Source of the DNA: Pestalotiopsis fici W106-1
Lineage: Eukaryota; Ascomycota; Sordariomycetes; Amphisphaeriales; Sporocadaceae
Direction: 5' to 3'
Assembly: GCF_000516985.1 (NCBI RefSeq)
Contig: NW_006917099.1
Coordinates: forward strand, 1,628,685-1,692,684
Length of the DNA: 64,000 bases
Shown: in pieces, positions 23,353 to 33,932 of the stretch
Numbering within the stretch: the first letter of the stretch is position 1
How the letters are laid out: each line of letters begins with the position of its first letter
Made by a program: the position numbers and the translations under genes
The notes under the pieces: generated by a model
Databases searched by the model: none
Seen by the model: only the letters and a program-made list of their open reading frames with translations
Told to the model about the DNA's origin: nothing

Positions 23353-25226
23353 AATCTTTCTGGTCACCACACTATGCCTCGTACAGCAAACCCCCGACCT
23401 TCCATCATGCATTCCACCAGTCTTCCATCTGTCTGTACCGTCTCTCCCATCTCTAGATCGGACTAGATGGACTCTATCTGCCACAGGTGGGCAACTGAAA
23501 CACCACAGACTTGAACCTTGGAGGTCGGCCAAGACATCTTCATGGTCTTCAGCACGTAATGGACAAGGATCCCCGCCGATTTGGTCAACGTCCGATCTCA
23601 TCACATCCGCATCTTATTAGCCAGATCGTCCCAAGGATCCTCTTCTGGCCAGGCTGTGCATCACGACGCAAGTCATGCACTATGGTTTTCTTACTTGTTG
23701 TGCCGATGTTTCTACTATTTCCCGCATGAAATGCCCTTCCTCTGTGACCCTCCAATGTGGTCCGATATTGCTCGTCTTCTTTTAACTCCCCTGATATTCG
23801 CCTTCCGTGTAGGGAAACCAGGCGACAGCTCAACCAATATGTAACAGCGACCACAGCTGTCCACGCGCCCTAGACAACTGCTATTCGTGCATGGCTTTGG
23901 TTCTGAAACCGTGGCAAACTGGTAAAGGTTGTTAGGGTCTATCCAACGACTGTTATTCTCATGCATATGACTGCCACAAATTATTCCTTTTCCCAAAACC
24001 GGAGCGACGCCGATCATCCCCGGCAACTTGCATAAACTTCCCAGGATAGCTCTGACAAGCAGTGCCTCAGAGAACAATGATAACGAAAATGTCGACGTGG
24101 TGCTGAATGGCTTTGTGTGGCTGTCTACGCGCCCCTACTAGGTCTGTTCTTCTAATATTAGCATGCTTCCCACACTCCATCCATCGCGCCGAGCAAGTTT
24201 ATTCCCTGGTTGACATATGCCTCTGGGAAAACTCGCTAAATATGATATACCCGACGTGTTCTCAATGTTCTAATTGTGGAGTTGCGCGTTTCAAACATCA
24301 GGCTGATCTAATGAACTCAAAGCTTTCTGATCGGCAAGGGCTAGAAGATCATATTGACAGGCTTGAGCCGTATATAATCAAGGTAGCCAAGTGATCATGT
24401 CTCAAGTAGGAAGCAGTCGTGATGGCCATTAGACTTTCAACTGGGAGATCCCCCACATTCGACGTTTCTCTATTTTAGCCTCGCTTCAGTCCTTGTTCAT
24501 GAGCCAGCCGATGGTCAATACATCCAGGTACTAGTGTAGCTACTAAAACACGAGCAGTGTTCAAGGCTGACATCGCATTTGGCTACAAAGCTCGTGATGC
24601 ATATTCAATCAGAGAAACTTGTATGTTTATTCAGTATCAAGAAGCTAAGATGTGGCTGCTAAGAGCAAGAATGGGGGAAAGTGGGGGAGGAAACCAGTTT
24701 CTCTTTGACTTTTGGGTACTTTCTCAAGGCAAATTGCAAGTCAGGGCTCACTAAACTGCAATTAAACATGATAGAGATCACCTAGCCATGCTCCGGCGCT
24801 TTTGACCGTTGATCAACTCAGTCGAGGTAAAGAGGTTTAGACATATTCAAGGTTATGGTAACACGTGGAAATGCCTGTCAATCTTGTTCTACTCATTGTT
24901 TCCGACAGTTTGATTTTGAAAAGACATGTTTCGCCGTTTCAATAATCGTGCCTGGATGTTGTAAACTATTCACTGGGGTGTCTTACGTCCCCGATATAGG
25001 TGGCGTTTAGCCTCGAGATTATTTCTCGAGTGGCGGCCATAGATATAATTCTGGCAAGTTGACAGACCAAATTGTCGTAGACCAATGTTGAATCATTTCA
25101 TAATATCAGCCTGTCAGTGTTTTGACGCTGATTGTAATGCTGCCAGCATGCACGGGATAAAGAATATGTTTCCAGAGTCACATCTAGGTCAACAAGTCCG
25201 TGAAAGAATTATGACCGTGCCAATGG

Positions 25227-25257
25227 GTCGTCGAACCGTCGAAACGTCGAAACGTCG
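25227..25257. repeat. Short tandem repeat (GTCGAAAC-like units)
   Basis: Three to four imperfect copies of a GTCGAA(A)C unit in AT-rich intergenic DNA. Confidence 0.6.
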
Positions 25258-26650
25258 TAGCTGTCTGTTGTCTGTGAGGTGAACGCAGCGAAAATCTGGA
25301 TCATTTGTTAGTACATTGAGTTGAAAAAAATAATATAGACTTGTTATCAACCTTGAACCTGTTCATCTGGAAGGATCATGAATGCACATTTCGGAATACT
25401 TAACCGGCTCGAACCACGGTCGAGGTGTATGCTGAAACAAGCGGAAAGTTATTTTGATAGTATTTCTTTGTGGAATGACTTAATATCGATTTTTATATGC
25501 TTATGAGCAATGGATTGTATTGTTTAACCAGGCATTAGTCTTTATTATTCGAAGGATGTTTGCTTCTCGGACTGCGAAGAAGAACAGGGCCATGAGAAGT
25601 CCACTGACTAAATCGACAATTGCATCTCTTGCCGAGGGCTTCAAGCTATTCACTTTCTACCAAAATGATATTACTCATAAACACACGAAAAGTACGAAGA
25701 TGATTTGCAACATAACGTGGATCATGTCAAATGAATCTGCCAGCTTTAAAAGCTGTGATCATCTTGCCCAACTTTTGTCTTTGGTCTGTGTCACGCCTTG
25801 TCATGGCTGGAAAAATTGCGGATAACATCATTCGCGGTCATTAGTAACATACCACGCAAACCTGGTGACTATGTGGTAGATGATTGATTGTACCCAGTGT
25901 TCAAATTCACACTATCATGACATGAAACGATATTCTTGAACATGAACCAAGACACTATAGTTCTTCAACAGAAGCGTTCAACAACTGTTCACCTTGGACA
26001 CTGTTTATGCCAGAGATCCTTGAAAATATTGCTCTATGCCATTATGATACGACCAGTATCTGAAATAAAGAGTAAAATTAAAGATGGTCTACATCTACGA
26101 AAATAATGTGTGAACAAACAGACTTAATCAACCATTCCCGTTGTGTCACCCGAAGGGTGCCACACATCCAGCCACACTATGGCGCATCACATTATGGCTG
26201 AGACTTTTCCAAGGGCTTCTCAAAGCACGTCGAATTGGTTGATAAGGCCAAGTCATTTGCCATTTAAAAATCAGTTACTCTTGCCCCGCTCGCTTCAGGT
26301 CTGGGTTCGTATCCATTCGGAGTCAGAGTAGGTCGGTATTATCATTCTCATTCCTGGTACAACTACTTCCCTTCGTATAAATGTGATGCCACATCGGTAG
26401 CATGGTGTAAGGAAGAGAAGGATCAGCTTGCGGAAATACTAGCCTCTTTCGAAGGTGGAGGGTGGCTGGCGCACACATGAATTAGAAACCGCAGTTTTTG
26501 ATTCAGTGCTTGGGCGATGTAGACGACTTTACCTAGGCAGAATAACCACATGTAAATTCAGCTAACTGCAATACCTAGGCAATAATTCTGTTGGGAGTGA
26601 AAACGATTTCCCCCAGCAGGGAGCTGCAATTATGTCCCCCAACATCTTTT

Positions 26651-28395
26651 TTCACTGCAATTTTAGTGTCGCCCGACCCGATAGGTATAAGACCAGGGTC
26701 ATAGGTGCGTTGTCAGAGCACAGCTCTTGTCGAACGAGCTGCCGACAAACACACAATGACCACATGTCAACAACATAGCTGAAAATGTCTATATTGCCCA
26801 GTCGTATAGGTATGGCTCTGATGAAGCGGCATGGCAACCAGGCTTTAGTAATTATGCCATGGATCGGGCCAGATAGCTGCTAGTCATCCTTCCCCTCGAC
26901 AACTCATTTCTACAACTTATAGTTGACTGCATTGTCCCATCGATTCCGCCGATTCACTGTATAATTGTGACATTCACGATTTCATTTCATCACTTGCGTG
27001 AAGTTAAACTTGCAGTGCAAGGAAGATCTTCTAAGCCCTTACGCCGATTTGGAAGTAGCGTTTATTGTGGTGGAAGTGTAGACTCGCGATCTTGAGAAGG
27101 TCATTTGGACTAAATTTACAGTGAAAATGGGCGAGGATTGGTGATTGGCTGGATTTCGAAAAATGGTGTCACTCAACCAGTAACCAATTCATCCGCAGAG
27201 CCTCATCAATCTTTATGCTTGATGCTAGCATCTAAGGAGAACGAGGCGCTAAAATGATATATACCTCGATATATACCTAGGTACAGACACGTAAGTCGAA
27301 AGCGAGAATATACTACCTAGGCAGCAGCTAACATGTCGGTTTCATGATTTGTTGTAGGTTGAACTTTTGCAAGCAAGAATGATTGAAACCTTGCCATCAT
27401 GAACTTATATTATTCTCACTTCCGCGCCCTCTGTTGTTTTCTTATAAACCCTGTTAGCATCAGATCACCAATACAGTAATTTCTTGATCCTGGCCTCACG
27501 GGTAGGCACAATTCAGGCAAATGGCTGTTGGTTTTATTTTGTTCGCGACGGCCGGCGTCCATAGATTATCAATTGTTCAGAAGGCAATCAATTTCCAGTG
27601 AAGGCATCATTGGTCACACTAAGAAAATGTCCTAGTTCAACAAGTTTTGAATCTTGAACGGCTTGCGTGATGTTAAATTTGCAGTGAAGTCGTCGGGTAT
27701 GCAATGCAGGCAGGGGTGTTCAGCATTTACAAGGGTGTCCATGGCTTTGGAAGGTGAGATCCTGCTTCCGTTCACCATGAGCCTTCTCAACGGGTCGGGC
27801 GATGTTAGATTTGCAGTGAAGCCCAACGGGCCTTTGCATATTATCGCGTGCCATGTGTGCCTTCACAGGATTGTAGGTACCAAAATTGCAGTGATCATGA
27901 TTGGTTCATAGCAGCGTTGGAGGAAAAGCAAGTCTCGGCTCAACCTTTAAGGCTTGGCGATCTTACTACCTTCTACCACAATACCTAGTACTGAGTACTG
28001 CCACAAGTCTTAGCGTGGCATTTCCAGCTAATCAGAGTGCCGGATTTACCCATTTTGAAATCCATGTATTGACTTTACTTCTTTGCGATACGTTGACTTT
28101 GCGTTCGATTTTAAATGTACGTAAATGGCAGGTACGATTTACAACTGGGTTTTGGCGTTGGTAGAGGGTCGACCTGGGACCCTGGCAACCTTCTGGCTCT
28201 CCTGGACCTTATGGGACCAACTGGACGTTCTGGCTGTATAGGCTGTATAGACTGGGAAGTGGACTGGGAACTGGCTGTTAAACTAGCTGTTAAACCGGCT
28301 ATTAAACTGGCTGTTAAATTGGCTGTTATACACCCCCGTTAACTAAGCGGCTAACCGTCTTGACAGATTCTTGGTTATTGAATTTGCAGTCAAGG
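26651..28395. repeat. Dispersed short repeat family (seven diverged copies)
   Basis: Seven related blocks share the core TTCACTGCAAATTTAACATC (written on the strand that starts TTCACT). Positions: 26651-26680 (plus orientation), then in reverse orientation 26993-27020, 27107-27125, 27662-27688, 27791-27820, 27876-27894 and 28371-28395. Two forms exist: copies at 26651 and 27791 continue into TCGCCCGACCCG, while those at 26993 and 27662 continue into CACGCAAG. Read as protein, the best copies give FTANLTSPDP and FTANLTSRK. They could be remnants of an unknown repeat element or of a short-motif coding repeat. Confidence 0.65.
28271..28330 (+). repeat. 12-bp tandem repeat, five copies
   Basis: Five adjacent units of CTGGCTGTTAAA, each with zero to three changes, at 28271, 28283, 28295, 28307 and 28319. 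The unit length is a multiple of three, and the plus frame reads as a repeated LAVK tetrapeptide in an open frame from 28115 to 28342. I see no other sign of a gene. Confidence 0.85.
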
Positions 28396-28793
28396 TATTG
28401 GTGATTGGATAGAAGGGCTGTAGCTTTAATTTGAGTCCAGTATTATTACTTTGATCAATAAGTAACAGAAATTGGTATATTCTCAGCGTGGAGGATAACG
28501 TCTTCATCCCCCAGATTGACACCACCTTCCTTCTGCGACTCAATAGTCAAAGGTGGGGTTGACAAACCGATTGGCTGGGATTTTGAGACCCGCCCGTCGT
28601 CGTCGGAATTGATGACCGGAGCGGCGCAAAGGAGCTTGTCATTGTCGCTCCATTTTTATTTTTCTGGTCCCGCTGCGGAAAGTGTAAGCCCGGACTTTGT
28701 CGATTAGGTCTGCTTTTTTTCAAAAACCCAAGTACGAGCATTTCGCCCGTCCTCGTTGCAGTCCCAACGCAGCCACGAGCTCTCGACAAGACA

Positions 28794-30498
28794 ATGGCCT
28801 GCAGATCGCGAATCACCCCGGTGCTGCGCCGAGCAAGCCTCGCCGGCCTGGTGCGGACAGCTCCCGCTTCCGGCGCCTCGAGGACCGCCCTCCGGTGCTT
28901 GTCGACGGCAGGCCCGCGCCAGCTCAGGGCGTCCGGCCCGAGCATGGCAAAGTTCACCACCGACACGTACCCCGACATCAAGCGCGACGAGCGTTTCACC
29001 CAAATCACCCCCGAGCACGTCCAGTTCTTCCGCGACCTCCTCGGCAAGGAGTCGGCCGTCATTGATGGCGTCACGGCCGAGGTCGCGGCCGACGACATGG
29101 AACCCTACAACGGCGACTGGATGCGCAAGTACCGCGGCCACTGCAAGCTGGTCCTCAAGCCCGCCTCGACCGAGGAGGTCTCCAAGATCCTCAAGTACTG
29201 CAACGACAACATGCTGGCCGTCGTGCCCCAGGGAGGAAACACGGGTCTGGTCGGAGGCAGCGTGCCCGTCTTTGACGAGATTGTCCTCAACACGAGCCGC
29301 ATGAACCAGATCCGCAGCTTTGACGACGTTAGTGGTATTCTCGTGGCCGACGCCGGTGTGGTGCTTGAGGTTGCCGATCAGTTCTTGGCCGAGAAGGGCT
29401 ACATCTTCCCGCTCGACCTGGGCGCCAAGGGCTCCTGCCACATTGGCGGCAACGTGGCCACCAATGCTGGAGGTCTGAGGTTGCTGCGTTACGGCAGTCT
29501 CCACGGCAGCGTGCTGGGAATCGAGGCCGTCCTGCCTGACGGCACAATTGTCGATGATCTCTGCAAGCTGCGCAAGAACAACACTGGCTACGACCTCAAG
29601 CAGCTCTTTATTGGCGGCGAGGGAACGATTGGTATGATTACCGCCGTCTCGGTCCAGTGCCCGCAGAGATCCAGCGCCGTCAACGTGGCCTACCTTGCCG
29701 TGGAATCGTACGAGAAGATGCAACAGGCTTTCAAGGAGGCCAGGCAGCAGCTCGGTGAGATTCTGTCGGCATTCGAACTCATGGACCTCCGCAGTCAGCA
29801 GTTGGTCCAAAGGGTGCGAAGCAGCAAGAGCCCTCTGGAAGGAGAACATTCCTTTTACTGCTTGATTGAGACGAGCGGTTCCAACTCGGACCACGACGCC
29901 GAGAAGCTGGGCAACTTCCTCGAAGATGTCATGGGCAAGGAGATTGTGGCCGACGGTGTCCTGGCTCAAGACGAGACCCAGATTCGCAACCTGTGGAGCC
30001 AGAGAGAAGGCGTCCCCGAGTGCCTGGGCCACTGGGGCGGTGTGTACAAGTACGATGTCTCGATACCCCTTCCCGACATGTACAAGTTGGTCGACGAGAC
30101 GCGGGAAAAGATTGATGCTGCCGGCCTCCGGGGTGACTCGGATGAGTTCCCCGTTGTCGATGTCGTTGGCTACGGCCACATGGGCGACTCGAATCTGCAC
30201 CTGAACGTTGCCGTACGGCGGTACGACAAGCGCGTCGAGGATGTCCTCGAGCCCTTTGTCTATGAGTGGATTGCCAAGGTCAATGGCAGTATCTCTGCCG
30301 AGCATGGTCTCGGCATTGCCAAGAAGAACTACATTGGATACAGCAGGAGCGAGACCATGATTGCGTTGATGAAACAAATCAAGAACCTCTATGATCCGGT
30401 AAGTCTTCACCTGTCTATAGGTGCCTTGCGTCCTATGTTGAAACAATTACTGATTATCACTCCAGAATGGTATCATGAACCCGTACAAATACGTGTAG
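28794..30498 (+). CDS. Mitochondrial FAD-linked D-2-hydroxyacid dehydrogenase (D-lactate / D-2-hydroxyglutarate type)
   Basis: Two exons, 28794-30398 and 30466-30498, with a 67-nt intron (GATCCG|GTAAGT ... ACTCCAG|AAT); the last exon adds only NGIMNPYKYV. Total 545 aa. The first ~50 residues are Arg/Ser/Ala-rich with few acidic residues, a typical mitochondrial presequence. Next comes a PCMH-type FAD-binding domain (VVPQGGNTGLVGGSVPV, then CHIGGNVATNAGGLRLLRYG) and the FAD-oxidase C-terminal domain with the metal-site motifs GYGHMGDSNLHLNV and SAEHGLGIAKK. This is the Dld2/D2HGDH family, which oxidises D-2-hydroxyglutarate and/or D-lactate and passes electrons to the respiratory chain or to pyruvate. 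Sequence alone does not decide the substrate. Upstream of TIM8 on the same strand. Confidence 0.93.
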
Positions 30499-30979
30499 AT
30501 CAATTATTATACCAGTATATACAACTAGAAATCAATATATATCCACCCAAACAGACCCCGGTAGCTCTCTTTCCCAGTGGTGTATTTGTCGCTCGTCTTG
30601 CAATCCCAGATCAACAATTCATTAGATGTTTTGGAATGAGATGTATTTCGAAAGGTTCATGATGCATTATAATTTACAATTCGATCAATTAGATGTTGAA
30701 TAAATTTACTATGCTGTTGCTGTTGCATACTGCACAGTATTATCTGGGGAAGCCACGATAAGATAAGCGCCGCCAAAGCTCAGCGTCACTAGCTTCGAAA
30801 TTTGTTAGGCAAGGACGGGTATCGCCATTTGAGAGAAGTGAGCATCATAGAATACCACGACGGCACATTCAACCAAACCATCACTCCGACTTACGCTCTT
30901 TTCCTTCCTTAAACTCTGCACGAATTAAGCGACAGCATATTCCCCCGAGAAGCATTCGCCAAGGTCAAGCAAGCACACA
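30499..30979. other. Intergenic region between the D-hydroxyacid dehydrogenase and TIM8
   Basis: 481 bp; AT-rich 3' flank of the dehydrogenase, then the TIM8 promoter and leader. No additional gene seen. Confidence 0.5.
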
Positions 30980-31419
30980 ATGGACGGCAGCAACCTCTCC
31001 GACTTTGAGCTCGACAAGCTGAACGAGCAGGACAAGCAGCAGCTGCGCACATTCCTCAACAACGAGAACCAAAAGGCGCGCGTCCAGTCGAGTAAGTCGG
31101 CACATTATATATCCACAGATTGCCCGCGCTCCCCCATGCTCTCTTCTCGAGCGGGATGGTAGGAAAAGAAAGACCGAGGCGAGCGACGGAATCTAGACGA
31201 GGATCACGAATCAAAAGTTTCTTTGCTGGGGCTAACATCTTGTGCCACCATCTAGCCATTCACTCCCTTACCGATGTCTGCTTCAAAAAGTGCATCACCG
31301 GCCCCATCAAGTCGGGCCAGATGGACAAGAACGAGCAGAGCTGCATGGCCAACTGCGCAGACCGATTCCTCGACGTCAGCAGCCTTACCATGAAGAACCT
31401 GCAGACCATGCGACAATAG
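30980..31419 (+). CDS. TIM8: Tim8, small TIM chaperone of the mitochondrial intermembrane space
   Basis: Two exons, 30980-31091 and 31256-31419, with a 164-nt intron (TCGA|GTAAGT ... CATCTAG|CC), giving 91 aa, the usual size. The twin CX3C motif is intact: CFKKC, then 16 residues, then CMANC, which form the two disulphides of the small TIM fold. Tim8 pairs with Tim13 as a soluble hexamer that escorts hydrophobic precursors such as Tim23 across the intermembrane space. The second exon begins in the conserved stretch VQS-T-IHSLTDVC. Convergent with RPL25. Confidence 0.95.
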
Positions 31420-31913
31420 AGAGGTCGATAGTGTCTAATTTTGCGGACAAGAAGATGGAAACGCAGGCAACATAATACTCCCACTGCTCTGCACATGTAC
31501 ATGTGAGGCGCGCAAGCACACTTTCAGCGAGACCTTGAAGGGGGCCAGGACACCAACAGATAGTCCTTGTGTAGTATAACTGTACACTACTCTGCATGAT
31601 ACATAATCACATGGAGAATTCTCATACAGGTGCAATTTTTTCGTAGACGGGTATCTTTACGTATTGACACGATTTCGGTACGGGATCACAAACGAGATTC
31701 TAGTTCAAGACAATACGAGAATGGGGGGAGGGCGGCAAGTGAATTCATTTTCCCATTTTGTCCTCATGAGCCTTTTTTCCCTAGGCTGAAACGCCGTTAC
31801 TCAATGCAAGAATAAATTTCCCCTGAGGCTTGAACCGCCCTCACAAGACGTATCCACGCTTGGTTCCCCAAAAAATAATCATAAGCGACCCTGCCATACC
31901 ATGAAATCAATGC
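31420..31913. other. Convergent 3' flanks of TIM8 and RPL25
   Basis: 494 bp between facing stop codons, holding both termination regions. No gene seen. Confidence 0.5.
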
Positions 31914-32682
31914 TTAGACGAGAGCCAGCTTGGTGGCGGCAATGTCGAGAGCATCGACGTCGGCAGTCAGGCGGCAGTAGGCCTTCTTGCTACCGTCGGG
32001 GCTGTGAAATAATGTCAGTATATTTACCAGTGAGTGTCCGAAAATGTAAAAACACGTACCGGACGAGGGTGTTGATCTTCTGGGTGTCAATGTCGTAGAG
32101 CTTCTTCAGGGCACCCTTGATCTGAGCCTTGTTGGCCTTGATGTCGACAATGAAGACGAGGGTGTTGTTCTCCTCAATCTTCTTCATGGCGCTCTCAGTG
32201 TTGAGAGGGTGGATGATGATCTTGTGCTCATCGAGGCGGGGCTCGTGGTTGATAGACTTGCGGTGGTACTTGGGAGCACGCGAGAGCTGCAGAGTCTTGG
32301 GGCGGTGGAAGGTGGTCGACAGTCTAACCTTCCTCTTGGTCTGGGAGTGGGCGCCCTTGAGGACGGCCTTGGCAGCAGCGCTGGCCTTCTTGTTGCCCTT
32401 GGGAGCTGTTGTGAGAAAAATCATGCATCAGCAATCGCTCTTTTCTAAAGAAAAAGAACTCGCAATATCTGCTGCAGCTGTATGCATCATCGAGTCCACC
32501 ACGGGAAAAGGTGGACGACTCAGCAATCGCCCTCATCAAGAGGACTCGCAAAAATCTGCTACAGCTGATGGTGTATCGCCGGGTCTGCTCATGGCTGGCA
32601 GTCGACTCGCAGAATGCCCATGTCGTGAAAGAGCATTGGGAGGTAAAAATATCGATCACGTACCCTTGGTGTTGGGAGCCAT
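31914..32682 (-). CDS. RPL25: Ribosomal protein uL23 (yeast L25)
   Basis: Three exons on the minus strand: 32682-32664 (MAPNTK plus one base), 32405-32060 and 32001-31914. Introns are 258 nt and 58 nt; all phases agree, giving 150 aa. The protein has the basic N-terminus ([16 protein letters not shown]) and the conserved body ([57 protein letters not shown]). uL23 sits at the polypeptide exit tunnel of the 60S subunit and docks SRP and nascent-chain factors; in yeast it carries a well-studied nuclear import signal. A long first intron right after a tiny first exon is typical of fungal ribosomal protein genes. That intron contains a duplicated block (separate entry). Head-to-head with BMT2. 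Confidence 0.96.
32428..32567 (-). repeat. Imperfect direct duplication inside the first RPL25 intron
   Basis: Two copies of about 48-53 nt at 32567-32520 and 32480-32428 (minus strand). Each begins CAGCTG(T/C)AGCAGAT, has TTGCGAGT in the middle and ends GCGATTGCTGA. Together they fill more than a third of the 258-nt intron. The second copy ends 23 nt before the 3' splice site, and its GCTGAT could be the branch site. Near-consensus C-box (TTGATGAG; GATGATGC) and D-box (CTGA) sequences also occur, so an intron-encoded box C/D snoRNA is possible but unproven. Confidence 0.6.
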
Positions 32683-33050
32683 TTCGTCGGTATTGGCAGG
32701 GGGATTGTCGCTGCTGGATGGGTTGGTTAGTTGTCGCGATGGGCTCTTCGTCCTACAAAGAGAGAAAAAAAGTTCGAGACTTTTTGGTGGTTTGGCGATT
32801 AGTGGGCTAGGGTTTCCGCAATTGATGGCCCGTGCGCGATTGAAGTCGGGACAGGATTTAGAATGACCCGGGTTTTGTACAGTGCCTAGTGCAGCATTGT
32901 GGTATCCAGCACTGTCAAGCATGAAATTTGCTTGGGCAAGAATGCATTTGCTCAATCAATTATTGCAAGGGCAACACAAATTTTTTTTTTCTGGAACGTG
33001 CTCGTCCTCTCAACTCACATTGATATGAGGTAACCTGAACAGAGAGAGGG
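32683..33050. promoter_or_regulatory. Shared promoter between RPL25 and BMT2
   Basis: 368 bp separate the two divergent start codons. The region contains a telomere-box-like element, AAACCCTAGCCC on the minus strand (32804-32815), 122 bp upstream of the RPL25 ATG. Such AAACCCTA motifs are known from ribosomal protein and translation-gene promoters in several eukaryotes. A minimal uORF, ATGAGGTAA (33025-33033), lies 17 bp before the BMT2 start. Confidence 0.55.
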
Positions 33051-33932
33051 ATGACAATCAAGAAGAAGCGAGTCACCAAGAGCCTGGCTCATGGGCGACC
33101 GCCGACTTTGCAAAAACCAAAGTCGATATCGAGGCAAGCGACAAAAGCATTGATTAATGCTCATCATGTCTTGGAAAAACGAAAGGCACAGGCTGTTTCC
33201 AAGGGTGACACGGTGCAGCAAATCGCAATCGACAAGGAAATCGCGGCTCTGGGAGGTATCGAAAAGTACCAGCAGGCAAGTCTGCAGGGTCAACGGAATG
33301 ATCGAGGGGGTGACAGCTCACGGGTCCTAATGGAATGGCTCAAGCCAGTTCACCCTGCCCTGAAGGAGGCTTCTCAAGGCGCAGGACGTCCTCTTCGCAT
33401 GTTGGAAGTGGGCGCCCTGAGCACCACCAACGAGTGCTCCAAGAGTCGGTTCTTTTCCATGCAAAGGATCGACTTGAACAGCCAAGGGGAAGGGATAATG
33501 CAGCAAGATTTCATGGAGAGGCCTCTTCCGAAAGATGATTCGGAACGATTTGACATTATCAGCTTGTCATTGGTGTTAAACTTTGTCCCCGATGCCCGGG
33601 TACGAGGTGACATGCTTCTCAGGACATTGGAGTTTCTGGTCCAGCCAGGCAATGTCGATACGGAACTACAGAAATTCTTTCCCAGTCTTTTTCTTGTTCT
33701 TCCCGCTCCATGTGTGACGAATTCGCGTTACATGGACGAGAGCAGACTCGAGGCCATCATGACCTCTATTGGCTACATCAAGACCGAGTACAAGCTTACT
33801 CAGAAATTGGTCTATTATCTCTGGACAAGGACGAATAAACCTGCTTCTCGAACCAAATTTGCCAAAACACAGGTTCGGACTGGAGGTTCAAGGAATAATT
33901 TTGCCATTTTACTCAATGGATCATCGGGATGA
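33051..33932 (+). CDS. BMT2: 25S rRNA adenine-N1 methyltransferase Bmt2
   Basis: Single exon, 293 aa. The opening KKKRVTKSL is basic and fits a nucleolar protein. The family motif LGGIEKYQQASLQGQ near residues 67-81 and the SAM-binding part (PLRMLEVGALSTTNECSKS, then RIDLNSQGEGIMQQDF, then FDIISLSLVLNFVPD) identify Bmt2. In yeast it puts m1A on helix 65 of 25S rRNA. The end LPAPCVTNSRYM and the LVYYLW stretch are also typical. Head-to-head with RPL25, so two ribosome-assembly genes share a 368-bp promoter. Confidence 0.93.
   Translation: MTIKKKRVTKSLAHGRPPTLQKPKSISRQATKALINAHHVLEKRKAQAVSKGDTVQQIAIDKEIAALGGIEKYQQASLQGQRNDRGGDSSRVLMEWLKPVHPALKEASQGAGRPLRMLEVGALSTTNECSKSRFFSMQRIDLNSQGEGIMQQDFMERPLPKDDSERFDIISLSLVLNFVPDARVRGDMLLRTLEFLVQPGNVDTELQKFFPSLFLVLPAPCVTNSRYMDESRLEAIMTSIGYIKTEYKLTQKLVYYLWTRTNKPASRTKFAKTQVRTGGSRNNFAILLNGSSG

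Larger units (their letters stand above)
22927..28793. other. Gene-poor region (5.9 kb)
   Basis: No open frame shows a recognisable domain or matching splice sites. About 23.9-28.4 kb is visibly more AT-rich than the flanking genes. It contains the short repeat family at 26.65-28.40 kb, a 12-bp tandem repeat at 28.27-28.33 kb, a CATC-type microsatellite at 23333-23352 and a GTCGAAAC-type repeat near 25227-25257. The composition would suit old, decayed repeat DNA, but I recognise no transposon. Confidence 0.5.

Noticed and set aside
26290..26330. Second tRNA-like B box (GGGTTCGTATCC)
   Set aside because: The T-arm does not pair and no acceptor stem is present.
28704..30446. 580-codon minus-strand frame across the D-hydroxyacid dehydrogenase
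   Set aside because: It mirrors codon bias of the plus-strand gene, which has a full domain set; the antisense product has no recognisable feature.
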